Assembly (NCBI RefSeq): GCF_003390885.1 | Contig: NZ_QMEL01000001.1 | Location: 248,001-312,000 of the forward strand | Source of the DNA: Pelagibacterium sediminicola | Lineage (GTDB): Bacteria > Pseudomonadota > Alphaproteobacteria > Rhizobiales > Devosiaceae | DNA length: 64,000 nt | Direction of reading: 5' to 3' | Part shown: in pieces, positions 30,404 to 41,107 of the stretch | Layout of the letters: every line of letters begins with the position of its first letter | How positions within the stretch are numbered: position 1 is the first letter of the stretch | The notes under the pieces: generated by a model | Seen by the model: the letters and a program-made list of their open reading frames with translations, nothing else | The model's database searches: none | Told to the model about the DNA's origin: nothing | Translations under genes and position numbers: made by a program

Positions 30404-33216
30404 CGCCGGGCCTTTTCGTTCGCGCCGGCGGCAAACACCGCTTCGAGCGCCTCGCGAATGCGGCGCTGACGGGTGCTGGAGACGATCTTTCCGCCCGTCA
30501 GGTCGGTGACGTAGAAAACGTCCACCGCCTTTTCGCCATAGGTGCCGATATGGGCCGAGCCGATGGTGAGGTTGAGATCGGACAGAACGCGGGTGAGGTG
30601 GAACAACAGCCCGGTGCGGTCGAGCCCGGAAATCTCGATGACGGTGAATTTCCTCGACAGCGAATTGGAGATAATGATCTCGGTGGGCACCGAAAAGGGC
30701 TGCAGGCGCTTGTTGTAGCGCGAGCCGTGGCCGAGGTCGGCGGGCAGGTATTTGCGCCCCTCAAGCAGCGCCCTCACCGTTTCGATGATGCGGTTGGCGC
30801 GGAGCTTTTCGTCCTCGTCGGTGGCAAAGGCGCGACGCAGGCGGAAGGTGTCGAGCGCGTGCCCGTCGCGGGTCGAAAAGATCTGCGCGCCGATGATCGA
30901 GGCTTCCGACATGGTGCAGGCCCCCGCGATCAGCGAGAGCAGGCGCGGGTGGTCGGGGGTGTAAAACGACACTTCGGTGATCGATTCAAAGCTCTTGATG
31001 GCAATCGACCCGGCAAAGGCGGAGCTTCGGGCCCGGGCCCGTTCGATCATCCTTGCGTGGGCGACCTGAAGCTCGGGTTCGGCCCGCAACCAGTAATTGG
31101 TGTAGTGGCGCTTGAGATAATCTTCGAGCCCGTCCCGGGGCCAGTCGCTGAGGGCGGTCTTGAGCGCTTCTTGCGCGTCGCGCACCCGGTCGCGCTGGGA
31201 GACCTGGGAGTGCCCGCCCGAGAGCAGGGGTTCGGTCGCGTAATAAAGCGCGCGCAGGAGCGAGCCCTTCCAGCCGGTCCACACCCCCGGTCCCACCGCC
31301 TTGATGTCGCAGGCCGTGAGAATCATCAAAAGCGCGAGCCGCTGGGGCGACTGGACGATCTCGGCGAAGCTTCTCGCCGTTTCGGGGTCCTGGATATCGC
31401 GGCTTTGCGCGATCTCGCTCATCACCAGATGATGGCGCACCAGCCAGGCGACGGTATCGGTTTCGGCGGGCGAGAGCCCAAGGCGCGGGCAGAATTTTCG
31501 CGCGATGGCCTCGCCGGCCACCGAGTGATCCTGAGGGCGGCCCTTGGCGATATCGTGCAAAAACAGCGCGACATAGACGAGGCGCACGTCGGACAGATGG
31601 GGCAGAAGCTCGTAGGTGAGCGGCAGGTCGTCCCTGAGCTTGCCGTTTTCGATATCGGCCATCACGCCCACGGCGCGGATCAGGTGCTCGTCGACCGTAT
31701 AGTGATGATACATGTTGAACTGCATCAGGGCGACGATCTTGCCGAATTCGGGCACGAACCGGCCCAAAACCCCGGATTCGTTCATGCGGCGCAGCACGCG
31801 CTCGACCGATTCGGGGGAAGTGAGGATATCGAGAAAGCACGCATTGGCCTCGGGGCTGGCGCGCAGCCTTGCATCGATCAGGCGCATCGAGCGGGTGATC
31901 TTCTTGAGCGCGTCGGGGTGGAACATCACCCCCTCGCGGCCCGCCACCTGGAAGATGCGCAAGAGATTGACCGGGTTGTCCTCGAAGACTTCGGGCCGCG
32001 CGACGGTGATACGGCCGTGCTCGAGGACGAAATCGGTTTCCCCGCGAATGACGGTGCGGTTCGCCCCGAGCCGAGCGGAGACGCGCCCGAAGCCCGAGAC
32101 CCGCTTGGCGTGGGTAAATTCGAGGCTGGTGCAGAAGATGCGGGTCAGATCCCCCACATCCTTGGCGACGAGGAAATAGCGCTTCATGAAGCGCTCCACC
32201 CCCAGCATGCCGGCGCGGCCCGCATAGCCCAGCCGTTCGGCCATTTCCTGCTGGATCTCGAAGGTCAGCCGGTCGTCGGCGCGCTTCAAGAGAAAATGGA
32301 GGTTGCAGCGCACCGCCCACAAAAAATCCTCGGCGCGCACGAACAGCCGGTATTCGGCGCGCGAGAACACCCCCTTGCCGATCAGTTCGGCCGCCGTCCC
32401 CACGCGATAGAAATATTTACCGATCCAGTAAAGCGTATTGAGATCGCGCAAGCCTCCCTTGCCGTCCTTGATGTTGGGTTCGACCACGTAGCGGGTGTTG
32501 CCCTGCGCCTCGTGCCGCGCGTCGCGCTCGGCCATCTTGGCGGCGATGAACTGGGGGCCGGTGGAGGCGACGATCTCATCCTCGAACCGGGTCCGCATAC
32601 GGTTAAACAGCGCCTTGTCACCGGTCAGGAACCGGCTTTCGAGCGTTGCGGTCCTCACCGTCATGTCCGAGCGCGCCATGCGGATCGAATCCTCGACCGA
32701 CCGCACCGCGTGGCCGACCTTCTGGCCCAGGTCCCAGAGCATGTAGAGGACGAATTCGGTGACGCTCTCGCCCCAGGGCGTCTGCTTTTCGGGGAGGATG
32801 AACAGGAGGTCGATGTCCGAACCCGGCGCCAGCGTGCCGCGCCCGTACCCGCCCACCGCCGCAATGGCCAGCGCCTCGGAGCGGGAGGGGGGGTGATGGG
32901 GGAAGACGTAGCTTGTGGCCCAGAGATGGGCGGCGCGGACGATCTCGTCCTGGGCGGCGCAGATAGCCTGGGCGCACCTTGTCCCCTTATGGGTTGCGAT
33001 CAGTTCGGCTTCGGCCGCCTGGCGGGCCGCCTTGAGCGCTACGCGCAAATGGTCGAGCACCAGCGCGCGGGCCTCGGGGCTCGAAGGGTCCGTGTCGCCC
33101 AGCGCTTCGAGGACGCCCTCAAGGATCGTCCCGGCATCGAGGGCCGTTTTTGCGCGCGTCCTTGTCGTCTCGCGTTCAGCGATCACCGTCGGCATGTCGC
33201 GCTTTCTTGAGCTCAT
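30400..33216 (-). CDS. glnD: Bifunctional PII uridylyltransferase/uridylyl-removing enzyme GlnD
   Basis: Nitrogen sensor that uridylylates PII proteins under nitrogen limitation and removes UMP when glutamine is high. The nucleotidyltransferase motif is VGGYGRGTLAPGSDIDLLFI, the HD hydrolase motif FLHDIAKGRPQDHSVAGE, and two C-terminal ACT repeats are visible (SFYTPDHPRLLSLIAGACTM and EISGLDRTGLLFHLTRVLSD). Length about 938. Two starts are plausible: the ATG at 33216, overlapping mutS by 41 bases, or that at 33195 (MPTVIAERE). Order mutS-glnD-murJ is typical of the group. Confidence 0.95.
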   Translation of the reverse strand: MSSRKRDMPTVIAERETTRTRAKTALDAGTILEGVLEALGDTDPSSPEARALVLDHLRVALKAARQAAEAELIATHKGTRCAQAICAAQDEIVRAAHLWATSYVFPHHPPSRSEALAIAAVGGYGRGTLAPGSDIDLLFILPEKQTPWGESVTEFVLYMLWDLGQKVGHAVRSVEDSIRMARSDMTVRTATLESRFLTGDKALFNRMRTRFEDEIVASTGPQFIAAKMAERDARHEAQGNTRYVVEPNIKDGKGGLRDLNTLYWIGKYFYRVGTAAELIGKGVFSRAEYRLFVRAEDFLWAVRCNLHFLLKRADDRLTFEIQQEMAERLGYAGRAGMLGVERFMKRYFLVAKDVGDLTRIFCTSLEFTHAKRVSGFGRVSARLGANRTVIRGETDFVLEHGRITVARPEVFEDNPVNLLRIFQVAGREGVMFHPDALKKITRSMRLIDARLRASPEANACFLDILTSPESVERVLRRMNESGVLGRFVPEFGKIVALMQFNMYHHYTVDEHLIRAVGVMADIENGKLRDDLPLTYELLPHLSDVRLVYVALFLHDIAKGRPQDHSVAGEAIARKFCPRLGLSPAETDTVAWLVRHHLVMSEIAQSRDIQDPETARSFAEIVQSPQRLALLMILTACDIKAVGPGVWTGWKGSLLRALYYATEPLLSGGHSQVSQRDRVRDAQEALKTALSDWPRDGLEDYLKRHYTNYWLRAEPELQVAHARMIERARARSSAFAGSIAIKSFESITEVSFYTPDHPRLLSLIAGACTMSEASIIGAQIFSTRDGHALDTFRLRRAFATDEDEKLRANRIIETVRALLEGRKYLPADLGHGSRYNKRLQPFSVPTEIIISNSLSRKFTVIEISGLDRTGLLFHLTRVLSDLNLTIGSAHIGTYGEKAVDVFYVTDLTGGKIVSSTRQRRIREALEAVFAAGANEKARR

Positions 33217-35893
33217 AAATCCATTCCAGCGCCTCGCGCGGGGTCATCTCATCGGGGCGCGCGGTCTCGATCATAGCAAGGACCGGGTTATCACGAGGTT
33301 GAGGCGAGATCGGGGTCGCGGGGGTCTGGGCGAAAAGCGGCAGGTCGCCGAGCGCCGTGGCGGGATTGACGGTGCCCTTGTTCTCGAGCGTTTCGAGCAC
33401 ATTTTTCGCGCGCGCGATAACGGGCGCGGGGAGCCCGGCGAGCCGGGCCACCTGGATGCCGTAGGAGCGGTCCGCAGCGCCGGGCCCAACCTCGTGGAGA
33501 AAGACCACATCGCCCTGATATTCGCGCACCTTCATCGTGTGGTTGGAAACCCGCGAAAGCGTCTGCGAGAGCGCCGTCAGTTCGTGATAGTGGGTTGCAA
33601 ACAGCGCGCGGCAGCCGGTCGTCTCGTGCAGCGCCTCGACGCACGCCCAGGCGATCGAAAGCCCGTCGAACGTCGCCGTGCCGCGTCCGATCTCATCGAG
33701 GATGACGAGAGACCGGCGGGTGGCGCGATCGAGGATCGCAGCAGTCTCGACCATTTCGACCATGAAGGTCGAGCGCCCCGAAGCGATGTCGTCGGAGGCG
33801 CCCACGCGGGAAAAGACCCGGTCGACCACCCCTATATGGGCCGAACGGGCGGGAACGAACGCGCCCATCTGCGCAAGGATGGCGATCAGGGCGTTCTGGC
33901 GCAAAAAGGTCGATTTACCCCCCATATTGGGGCCGGTGACGAGCCAGAGCTGGCCCCCTTCGTCGCCATCGCCCGACAGCGCGCAATCATTGGCGACAAA
34001 ACTCTTGCCCTCGCGCGCGAGGGTGCGCTCGACCACCGGATGGCGGCCCGCCTCGATCTCGAACGCCATGGAGGTATCGATTTTCGGCCTGGCATAGCCG
34101 CGCTCGACGGCAAGAAGGGCGAGCGCTGTGCTGACGTCGAGGGCGGCGAGGGCGTCGGCCACCGCTTGCAGCAGGGGGGACCGGGCCAGTACCGTCTCGC
34201 GCAGCCGGGCAAAGATTTTCGTTTCGATCCCGAGCGCGATGTCGTTGGCCCGCGCGATACGGCCTTCGAGATCGGCAAGCTCGGAGGTCGTGAACCGCAT
34301 GGCGTTGGCCAGCGTCTGGCGGTGGATGAAGCGGTTGTCGTGGGCCCCGTTCATCAGCTTGCCGCCATGGCTGGCGGGCACTTCGACAAAAAAGCCGAGC
34401 ACGTTGTTGTGCTTGATCTTGAGCGATTTGAGGTCGGTCAGCGCGATGAGTTCGGCCTGCAATTGCGCAATGACCTTGCGGCTTTCCGAGCCGAGCTGGC
34501 GCTGGGTATCGAGATCGGCGTCGTATCCGGTAGCAACGAACCCGCCGTCGCGGGCAAAAAGCGGCACCTCGTCGGCGAGCGCCCTCGCCAGTTCATCGGC
34601 GATATCCTGGGGCGCCCCGTCGAGGGTTTCGGCGATGCCGGTGAGCCCCTGCGGCAGGGGGGCAAGATCGGTGACCGAAGCAGATAGGGTTGCCGCGATC
34701 GTCCGGGCCTGCGCGATGGCGCGCCCGATGGCGGAAAGATCGCGCGGGCCGCCGCGATCGAGATGGAGCCGGGTCAGCGCCCGGGCGATGTCGGGGGCCG
34801 ATTTCAGCGCGGCACGCAGATTGGCGATCAGCTCCGTGTCGCCCGCCAGCCGCTCGACCATGTCGAGCCGGCCATTGATCGCCTCGGCATCGACCAGCGG
34901 GGCGGCAAGGCGCTGGGCAAAGGCGCGGGCCCCGGCCTGGGTGACGGTCATGTCTATGGCGTCGCGCAACGCGCCCTTCGTTTCCCCGCGCTGGGTGACC
35001 AGAAGCTCGAGCGAGGCGCGGGTCGCCATGTCGATGCGCATATGGGCCGCGCCGTGCTGGAAAAGCGGGGGCCGGAGCGCCACGCCGGAAGCCTTCTGGG
35101 TCTCGGCGACATAGGAGATCAGCGCCCCGAGCGCGGCGCGGGCCGGACGCGAGAACGCGGTGGGATCGACGGCGCCGGGAAAGGCGTCGCGCAGGGTTTG
35201 CGCGCCCGTTTCGGAATCGAAATGGTCCGGGTCGCGGGCAAGGAGACGGGAGATGAGATCAGGCGGCAGGGCGCGCTCGGCGGCCAGATCGTCGGCAAGG
35301 GGTGCCGGGGCGATCATTTCGGCGGGATCGATGCGGCCGATCTCGTCGGAGAGCGCCTCGGGCGCGCAATCGGTGACCAGCATCTCACCGGTCGAAATGT
35401 CGGTCCAGGCGAGCGCGAAGCCTTCGTCCCCGTGCCGGATGCGGGCGATGGCGAGAAGAAAATTGTTGCCGCCCCGGGGCAAGAGGTCGTCCTCGGTGAG
35501 GGTGCCGGGGGTCACGAGCCTTACGACATCGCGCCTGACGACCGATTTCGACCCGCGTTTTCTGGCTTCGGCGGGGTCCTCGACCTGCTCGCAGACCGCG
35601 ACGCGGTGGCCCAGTCCGATCAGCCTCTTGAGATAGTCCTGAGCGGCGTGGACCGGCACCCCGCACATGGGAATATCCTCGCCCTGGTGCTTGCCCCTTT
35701 TGGTGAGGGTGATGCCCAGCGCCTGGGCGGCGATCTCGGCGTCCTCGAAGAACAGCTCGTAAAAATCGCCCATGCGGTAGAACAGGAGATAACCGGGATT
35801 GACGCCCTTGATCTCGAAATACTGCGCCATCATGGGCGTGAGCGCCCCCGTTTGGGGCGCCGGAGAAGCTGCCTGTTGCGCGGATGTATCCAT
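33176..35893 (-). CDS. mutS: DNA mismatch repair protein MutS
   Basis: Mismatch-recognition ATPase. The mismatch-binding Phe-x-Glu is present in RMGDFYELFFEDAE near the N-terminus. The ATPase core shows Walker A (VTGPNMGGKSTFLRQNALI), the region FSRVGASDDIASGRSTFMVEM and Walker B (SLVILDEIGRGTATFDGLSIAW). From the ATG at 35893 (MDTSAQQAASP), preceded by GGA 9 bases upstream, it is 905 residues; a TTG at 35917 would add eight. It heads the long minus-strand run. Confidence 0.96.
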   Translation of the reverse strand: MDTSAQQAASPAPQTGALTPMMAQYFEIKGVNPGYLLFYRMGDFYELFFEDAEIAAQALGITLTKRGKHQGEDIPMCGVPVHAAQDYLKRLIGLGHRVAVCEQVEDPAEARKRGSKSVVRRDVVRLVTPGTLTEDDLLPRGGNNFLLAIARIRHGDEGFALAWTDISTGEMLVTDCAPEALSDEIGRIDPAEMIAPAPLADDLAAERALPPDLISRLLARDPDHFDSETGAQTLRDAFPGAVDPTAFSRPARAALGALISYVAETQKASGVALRPPLFQHGAAHMRIDMATRASLELLVTQRGETKGALRDAIDMTVTQAGARAFAQRLAAPLVDAEAINGRLDMVERLAGDTELIANLRAALKSAPDIARALTRLHLDRGGPRDLSAIGRAIAQARTIAATLSASVTDLAPLPQGLTGIAETLDGAPQDIADELARALADEVPLFARDGGFVATGYDADLDTQRQLGSESRKVIAQLQAELIALTDLKSLKIKHNNVLGFFVEVPASHGGKLMNGAHDNRFIHRQTLANAMRFTTSELADLEGRIARANDIALGIETKIFARLRETVLARSPLLQAVADALAALDVSTALALLAVERGYARPKIDTSMAFEIEAGRHPVVERTLAREGKSFVANDCALSGDGDEGGQLWLVTGPNMGGKSTFLRQNALIAILAQMGAFVPARSAHIGVVDRVFSRVGASDDIASGRSTFMVEMVETAAILDRATRRSLVILDEIGRGTATFDGLSIAWACVEALHETTGCRALFATHYHELTALSQTLSRVSNHTMKVREYQGDVVFLHEVGPGAADRSYGIQVARLAGLPAPVIARAKNVLETLENKGTVNPATALGDLPLFAQTPATPISPQPRDNPVLAMIETARPDEMTPREALEWIYELKKARHADGDR

Positions 35894-35944
35894 GAGCGTT
35901 CCGAACGGTCTCGCCAAGGGCCGAGGAGCTGAAAATCAGGGAAC

Positions 35945-36811
35945 CTAGAGCATATCGGGGGCGATTCCAACCGGGGCGCCGCGGTTGTCAAAGCCTTCTC
36001 CGGTAAGGGTTTCAAATCGCCGGCGCCAGAGGATGGGCGCGTTGGCGAGCGGGGCGAGGACGAGGACGTCGATGGTGCTGAAAACCGGATCGATATAAGC
36101 GGTCCGGCCCACATGGGCGCCGATGCGCAGATAGCCGCGCAAAAGCGGGGGCATGTCGCGCAGGGCGGCCCGGGCATCGATCGCCGCCGGGGCGATACGG
36201 TCCATCGCAACCGCGCCGGCGGGGCGGGCCGGTGCGGACCAGTGCGGGTGGGCAGCGTTGTGGCACAGCCAGGAGAGCGCCATGGCGTGCGGCGCGGGAT
36301 CGGTGCCCGGAAAGCTCGCCGCCCCGAAATAGACGTCGATCCCGTGCCGCCTCGCGTAAACGAAAAGCCCCCGCCAGAGCGCCTCGAGCGTACGCTTGGT
36401 GCGGTGGGGCCGGGCAACGCAGGAGCGCCCGACCTCGCAAAAGCGCAAACCGCCATGCCGCGCGAAAAGCGGGGCAAGGTCGAATTCGGCGTCGGCGTAA
36501 AACCCCTCGACCGCCTTTTCGGGCCGCAGGGCACGATAGGTGCCAACGACAGGGGGGAGACCACCGGGTCCCCTATGGGCAAGGTCGCGGACGATGACGT
36601 GATCGCAAAAAGGATCGAACCGGTCGGTTTCGAGCCCCGCAGGATGGAGGGCAAGGCCGCGTTCAGCGACGAAGACCCTATGGCGGAGCGCCCAGGCGGC
36701 GCGCTTTTCCTCATCGCTTGTCGCCAGCCGGACTTCGAGCGAGCCCATGCGCGCCAGAAAGGGCGCGTCATCGGGAAAGGCTTTGGTGTGGCACGGGGCG
36801 GTGGAGGCCAA
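35945..36811 (-). CDS. olsB: OlsB-like GNAT acyltransferase (ornithine N-acyltransferase)
   Basis: Matches the family that transfers a 3-hydroxyacyl group from ACP to ornithine to make lyso-ornithine lipid. Diagnostic segments are GSLEVRLATSDEEKRAAWAL plus RHRVFVAERG, FDPFCDHVIVRD, CEVGRSCVARPHRTKRTLEA and RRHGIDVYFGAASFPGTDP. Length 288 with a TTG start at 36811; the ATG at 36748 would cut into the conserved N-terminal strand, so the TTG is preferred without strong RBS support. OlsB assignment rather than another acyl-homoserine or hemolysin-like N-acyltransferase is by pattern only. Confidence 0.8.
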   Translation of the reverse strand: MASTAPCHTKAFPDDAPFLARMGSLEVRLATSDEEKRAAWALRHRVFVAERGLALHPAGLETDRFDPFCDHVIVRDLAHRGPGGLPPVVGTYRALRPEKAVEGFYADAEFDLAPLFARHGGLRFCEVGRSCVARPHRTKRTLEALWRGLFVYARRHGIDVYFGAASFPGTDPAPHAMALSWLCHNAAHPHWSAPARPAGAVAMDRIAPAAIDARAALRDMPPLLRGYLRIGAHVGRTAYIDPVFSTIDVLVLAPLANAPILWRRRFETLTGEGFDNRGAPVGIAPDML

Positions 36812-36840
36812 GGGGAAAACAGGTCCTGTGAGCGGGCTTT

Positions 36841-36870
36841 CGCCCCGATTTTATAACCCAGGTCGGGGCG
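36841..36870. promoter_or_regulatory. Inverted repeat upstream of the LacI-type regulator
   Basis: CGCCCCGA (36841-36848) and TCGGGGCG (36863-36870) form an 8-bp inverted repeat around an AT-rich centre in the divergent olsB/regulator gap. It could be an operator or a simple hairpin. No consensus LacI-family operator (such as a CG-centred TTACCGGTAA) was seen. Confidence 0.3.
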
Positions 36871-36957
36871 CGGGCAAAATCGCTCGCCAAGGCTTGACGG
36901 GTTCGGGACCGGGCTGCAATGAGTAGCGTACCTCTTTTCTGGTTTTGGCACTTTTGC

Positions 36958-38010
36958 GGAGGCGGTTTGGCGATCGAGGCAGCAGGCGGGCGGATAACGG
37001 TCCACGATCTGGCGCGGGCGGCGGGGGTGTCGCTGGCAACGGTCGACCGCGTGCTCAATGGCCGCCCCGGCGTCCGGCCCGCAACCGTTGCGCGCGTCGA
37101 GGAGGCCATCGCCCGGATCGGGTTCCGGCGCGATCTCACGGCCTCGATGCTGGCGCGGGCGCGCGACATAAGGCTGGCGTTCATTCTGCCCGAAGGCACC
37201 AACCAGTTCATGGCCAGGCTCGCCGAGGCGGTCGAGACCGTCGGCGCGCAGGCGCGGGGCGAACGCATGGTGTTCGAACTTGACCGCATCCGCTCGATCG
37301 ACGCCCAGGCGCTGGCCGACGCACTCGATGCGATCGATGCGGAAACCCATGACGGCGCGGTGATCGTTGCCATCGACAAGCCGGCCGTGCACGCGGCGGT
37401 GGCGCGGGCGGTGGGGCGGGGATTGAAGATCGTGACGCTGGTTTCGGACCTGCCCGGTTCGGCCCGCCACGCGTTTGTCGGGATCGACAACGTGGCGGCG
37501 GGGCGCACGGCGGGCGGGCTGATGGGGCGGTTCTGCCCCAATGGCGGCAGGGTGGTGCTGGTGGCCGGATCGATGGGGCTGATCGACCACGCCGAGCGCG
37601 TTTCGGGGTTCCGCGACATCATCGGCAGCGAATTTCCCGGCCTTGAGATATCGGGGCCGATCGAGGGGCAGGACGCGTTCGCGCTCACCTATGAAAATGC
37701 GCTGGCTTTTTTCCGGGAGAACCCCGACATCGCCGGGGTTTATAATGTGGGAGCGGGCAATGCGGGGCTCATCATGGCGCTCGCCGAGGCGGGGCTGGCG
37801 GGCAAGGTGCGGTTCGTCGCCCATGAACTCACCGGGCCGACGCGGGCCGGCCTTGGTTCGGGCGTGATCGACGTGGTGCTCGACCAGAGCCCGGAAGACG
37901 AGGTGCGCGCGGTATGGGCGGCGATGCGGCGGCTGGTGCTGGGGCCCGACGCCGCCCCGCCCGAAACCCCCATTGAGATTAAGGTTTTCTTGCGCGATAA
38001 TCTGCGCTAG
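36958..38010 (+). CDS. LacI family transcriptional regulator, probable xylose regulator (CDS from TTG at 36967)
   Basis: Sugar-responsive repressor. The N-terminal HTH and hinge are classical (ITVHDLARAAGVSLATVDRVLNGRPGVRPATVARVEEAI), followed by a type I periplasmic-binding-like domain (FILPEGTNQFMARLAEAV ... HAFVGIDNVAAGRTAGGLMG). The coding start is chosen as the TTG at 36967 because GGAGG (36958-36962) lies 4 bases before it; a GTG/ATG-type start at 36919 adds 16 unlike residues. 347 residues. It stands directly before xylB-xylA, so xylose or a xylo-oligosaccharide is the likely ligand (inference). Confidence 0.87.
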   Translation, partial: GGGLAIEAAGGRITVHDLARAAGVSLATVDRVLNGRPGVRPATVARVEEAIARIGFRRDLTASMLARARDIRLAFILPEGTNQFMARLAEAVETVGAQARGERMVFELDRIRSIDAQALADALDAIDAETHDGAVIVAIDKPAVHAAVARAVGRGLKIVTLVSDLPGSARHAFVGIDNVAAGRTAGGLMGRFCPNGGRVVLVAGSMGLIDHAERVSGFRDIIGSEFPGLEISGPIEGQDAFALTYENALAFFRENPDIAGVYNVGAGNAGLIMALAEAGLAGKVRFVAHELTGPTRAGLGSGVIDVVLDQSPEDEVRAVWAAMRRLVLGPDAAPPETPIEIKVFLRDNLR

Positions 38011-38148
38011 GTGAGGGTTACACAGCCTGAAGCTGCAACGCTGCCCGCCCGGGAACGGACCTCCGCGCCGTCACGGGATTGAAGCGGCGGAATGAAATGA
38101 GGTACGTACGCCAAAATCATCGTCGCGGCGTATGGGAGGATTGGGAAG

Positions 38149-39615
38149 ATGACCTATCTTGGTCTCGATATCGGCACGTCGGGGGTAAAGGCGCTGCTGA
38201 TCGGAGGGGACGGCACTCCGCTCGGGGAAGCGTCCGCCCCCGCCGTCGAGCCGGTGCGCCCCAAACCCGGCTGGTCGGAACAGAACCCCGCCGATTGGTG
38301 GACGGCAGCGCTGGGCGCCATCGACACGCTCAAGCAAAGCCACCCAAGGGAACTGGCGGCGGTCAAGGGCATCGGGCTGTCCGGCCACATGCACGGGGCA
38401 ACGCTTCTGGGCGAGAACGATGACGTGCTGCGCCCGTGCATCTTGTGGAATGACGGGCGCTCGGCGGCCGAGTGCGCGGAAATGGAAGCCGCGCTTCCTT
38501 CCCTGCGCGATATCGCGGGTAATATCGCCATGCCCGGTTTCACCGCCCCGAAAATCGCCTGGGTGCGCAAGAACGAGCCCGATATCTACCAAAAAATCAA
38601 AAAAATCCTGCTGCCCAAGGCCTATGTGCGGCTGTTGCTGACCGGCGAGCACGTCGAAGAGATGTCGGACGCCGCCGGAACGCTCTGGCTCGATGTGGCA
38701 AAGCGCGACTGGTCGGACGAGCTTCTGGGCGTCACCGGGCTCGCCCGCGAGCACATGCCGCGCCTTGTCGAAGGCTCGGCGCCGTCCGCCCAGCTCAAAT
38801 CCGATCTTGCCGCGCGCTGGGGCATGACGGGGCCTGTCATCGTCGCGGGCGGGGCGGGCGATAACGCGGCGGCGGCCTGCGGGATCGGCGCGATCCGGCC
38901 CGGCGAGGGTTTTGTCTCATTGGGCACTTCGGGTGTGCTGTTCGTCTCCAACGAAAAATTCTCGCCCAATACGCAAGGGGCGGTGCACGCCTTCTGCCAC
39001 GCCATCCCGGACACCTGGCACCAGATGGGGGTGATCCTGTCGGCGACCGATTCGCTTAACTGGCTTTCCCGCATCACGGGGAAAAAGCAGGCCGAACTTT
39101 CGGGCGAGGCCGAGGCCCAGTTTTCGGGACCGGGCGAAGAGATCTTCCTGCCCTATCTTTCGGGCGAGCGCACCCCGCACAACAACGCCGATGCGCGCGG
39201 GAGCTTTGTGGGGCTCAGCCAATCCACCGACACCGCCCAATTGGCGCAGGCCGTGATGGAAGGCGTCACCTTCGCCATGCGCGACTGCCAGCGCGTGCTG
39301 GCCGATGCGGGCACGAAGATCGACCGGCTGCTTGCGGTGGGTGGGGGGTCGAAATCGGCGCTCTGGCTCAAGATGCTGGCCACCAATCTTGATATGGAGA
39401 TCGCGGTCCCCGTGGACGGCGATTTCGGCGGCGCGCTGGGCGCCGCCCGTCTGGGTCTTTGCGCTGCGACCGGCGCCGATCCGGCACAGGTGATGACCAT
39501 GCCGCCGATCAGGACCACCATCGCCCCCGACACCGCGTTGTCGGCGGCATACGATCAACACTACCGGCGCTATCGCGCGCTTTATGAGGGCATCGAGGAG
39601 GCCCGCACCCTATGA
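38149..39615 (+). CDS. xylB: Xylulokinase
   Basis: FGGY-family kinase phosphorylating D-xylulose to xylulose 5-phosphate. The opening [18 protein letters not shown] is the phosphate-1 motif, HMHGATLL with [11 protein letters not shown] are xylulokinase signatures, and [15 protein letters not shown] with [18 protein letters not shown] form the C-terminal adenosine region. GGGAGG at 38131-38136 is a good ribosome-binding site. Length 488. Its last codons overlap xylA by 4 bases. Confidence 0.96.
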   Translation: MTYLGLDIGTSGVKALLIGGDGTPLGEASAPAVEPVRPKPGWSEQNPADWWTAALGAIDTLKQSHPRELAAVKGIGLSGHMHGATLLGENDDVLRPCILWNDGRSAAECAEMEAALPSLRDIAGNIAMPGFTAPKIAWVRKNEPDIYQKIKKILLPKAYVRLLLTGEHVEEMSDAAGTLWLDVAKRDWSDELLGVTGLAREHMPRLVEGSAPSAQLKSDLAARWGMTGPVIVAGGAGDNAAAACGIGAIRPGEGFVSLGTSGVLFVSNEKFSPNTQGAVHAFCHAIPDTWHQMGVILSATDSLNWLSRITGKKQAELSGEAEAQFSGPGEEIFLPYLSGERTPHNNADARGSFVGLSQSTDTAQLAQAVMEGVTFAMRDCQRVLADAGTKIDRLLAVGGGSKSALWLKMLATNLDMEIAVPVDGDFGGALGAARLGLCAATGADPAQVMTMPPIRTTIAPDTALSAAYDQHYRRYRALYEGIEEARTL

Positions 39616-40919
39616 CCGATTTTTTCAAGGGCCTGTCGCAGGTCAAGTTCGAGGGCCCCGAAAGCCGGAACCCGCTGGCCTTCCGCCATTACAACAAGGA
39701 CGAAATCATCGCCGGCAAAAGGATGGAAGACCATATCCGCCCCGCCATTGCCTATTGGCACAGTTTTGCCCAGGAAGGCGGGGATCCGTTCGGCGGGCGT
39801 ACCTTCGAGCGTCCCTGGTTTGACAAGGGCATGGAGGGCGCAAGGCTCAAGGCCGAAGTGGCGTTCGCGTTCTTCGAGCTGATCGACGCACCCTTCTTCT
39901 GCTTCCACGATGTCGACATCGCGCCCGAAGGCGCAACGCTCGCCGAGAGCAATAAAAACGTGCGCGCCATCGGGGAAGTTTTTGCCAAAAAGATGGAAAC
40001 CAGCCGCACGAAACTCCTCTGGGGCACGGCAAACCTTTTTTCCAACCGCCGCTACATGGCAGGGGCGGCGACCAACCCGGACCCGGAAATCTTCGCCTAT
40101 GCGGCGGGGCAGGTCAAAAACGTGCTCGAGCTGACCCACGAGCTGGGCGGGGAGAACTACGTGCTCTGGGGCGGCCGCGAGGGCTATGAGACGCTCCTCA
40201 ATACAAAAATCGGCCGGGAACAGGACCAGATGGCCCGTTTCCTGACGCTGGTGATCGAGCACGCCGAAAAGATCGGCTTTACCGGCCAGATCCTCATCGA
40301 ACCCAAGCCGCAGGAGCCCTCCAAGCACCAGTACGATTACGACGTCGCGACGGTCTATGGCTTTCTTGAGAAATACGGGCTCGAAAAGAAGGTGAAGTGC
40401 AATATCGAGGTGGGCCATGCCTTTCTTGCCGGGCACTCCTTCGAGCACGAACTGGCCGTGGCATCATCACTGGGCATCCTCGGCTCGGTCGATGCCAACC
40501 GCAACGATCTGCAATCGGGCTGGGACACCGACCACTTCCCCAACAATCCGGGGGAAATGGCGCTGGCCTTTTATTACATCCTCAAGCAAGGGGGGCTGGG
40601 CAAGGGCGGCTTCAATTTCGACGCCAAGGTGCGCCGCCAGTCGCTCGACGCCGAAGACCTGCTGCACGGCCATATCCTGGGCCTCGATACGCTGGCGCGC
40701 GGGTTGAAGGGCGCGGTGGCGCTGATCGCGGACGGCGAGTTCGACCGGCGGCTCGACGAACGCTATGCGGGCTGGAACGCGGGGCTCGGGCGAGACATGC
40801 TCGATGGAAAGCTCAGCCTTGCCGAGATCGCGGCGAGGGTCGAAAGGGATAATATCAACCCGCAGCCAAGATCGGGCCGACAGGAATATCTCGAGAACCT
40901 CGTTAATCGTTTCGTTTGA
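39612..40919 (+). CDS. xylA: Xylose isomerase
   Basis: Metal-dependent isomerase converting D-xylose to D-xylulose. Active-site segments are [13 protein letters not shown] (catalytic His/Asp), [50 protein letters not shown] and [17 protein letters not shown], which carry the metal-binding Glu, Asp and His residues. Length 435 is the longer class II size. ATGA overlap with xylB indicates coupled translation. Confidence 0.97.
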   Translation: MTDFFKGLSQVKFEGPESRNPLAFRHYNKDEIIAGKRMEDHIRPAIAYWHSFAQEGGDPFGGRTFERPWFDKGMEGARLKAEVAFAFFELIDAPFFCFHDVDIAPEGATLAESNKNVRAIGEVFAKKMETSRTKLLWGTANLFSNRRYMAGAATNPDPEIFAYAAGQVKNVLELTHELGGENYVLWGGREGYETLLNTKIGREQDQMARFLTLVIEHAEKIGFTGQILIEPKPQEPSKHQYDYDVATVYGFLEKYGLEKKVKCNIEVGHAFLAGHSFEHELAVASSLGILGSVDANRNDLQSGWDTDHFPNNPGEMALAFYYILKQGGLGKGGFNFDAKVRRQSLDAEDLLHGHILGLDTLARGLKGAVALIADGEFDRRLDERYAGWNAGLGRDMLDGKLSLAEIAARVERDNINPQPRSGRQEYLENLVNRFV

Positions 40920-40934
40920 CGGCAAGCATCGCAG

Positions 40935-41063
40935 CACCCCTCACCCCCAACCCCTCTCCCTCAAGGGGAGAGGGGGGCTCAAGAGCCGAGACATCCGCAG
41001 GGTTACCCTTCTCCCCTTGAGGGAGAAGGTGGCCGGAGCAAAGCGGAGGTCGGATGAGGGGTG
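40935..41063. repeat. Mosaic palindromic element, family B copy 2
   Basis: A 129-bp copy bounded by CACCCCTCA (40935-40943) and TGAGGGGTG (41055-41063), inserted between xylA and the GH43 gene. The core (CTCTCCCTCAAGGGGAGAG ... CCTTCTCCCCTTGAGGGAG) is nearly identical to copy 1, but the inner right-hand insert differs (GCCGGAGCAAAGCGGAGG). Confidence 0.85.
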
Positions 41064-41107
41064 CAGCGGTGCAGCCGTGCCCGCCAAAGGGGAGGAGACC
41101 CCACAAA

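Noticed and set aside
30550-33210. 886-codon open frame opposite glnD
   Set aside because: Shadow; GlnD motifs on the other strand are unambiguous.
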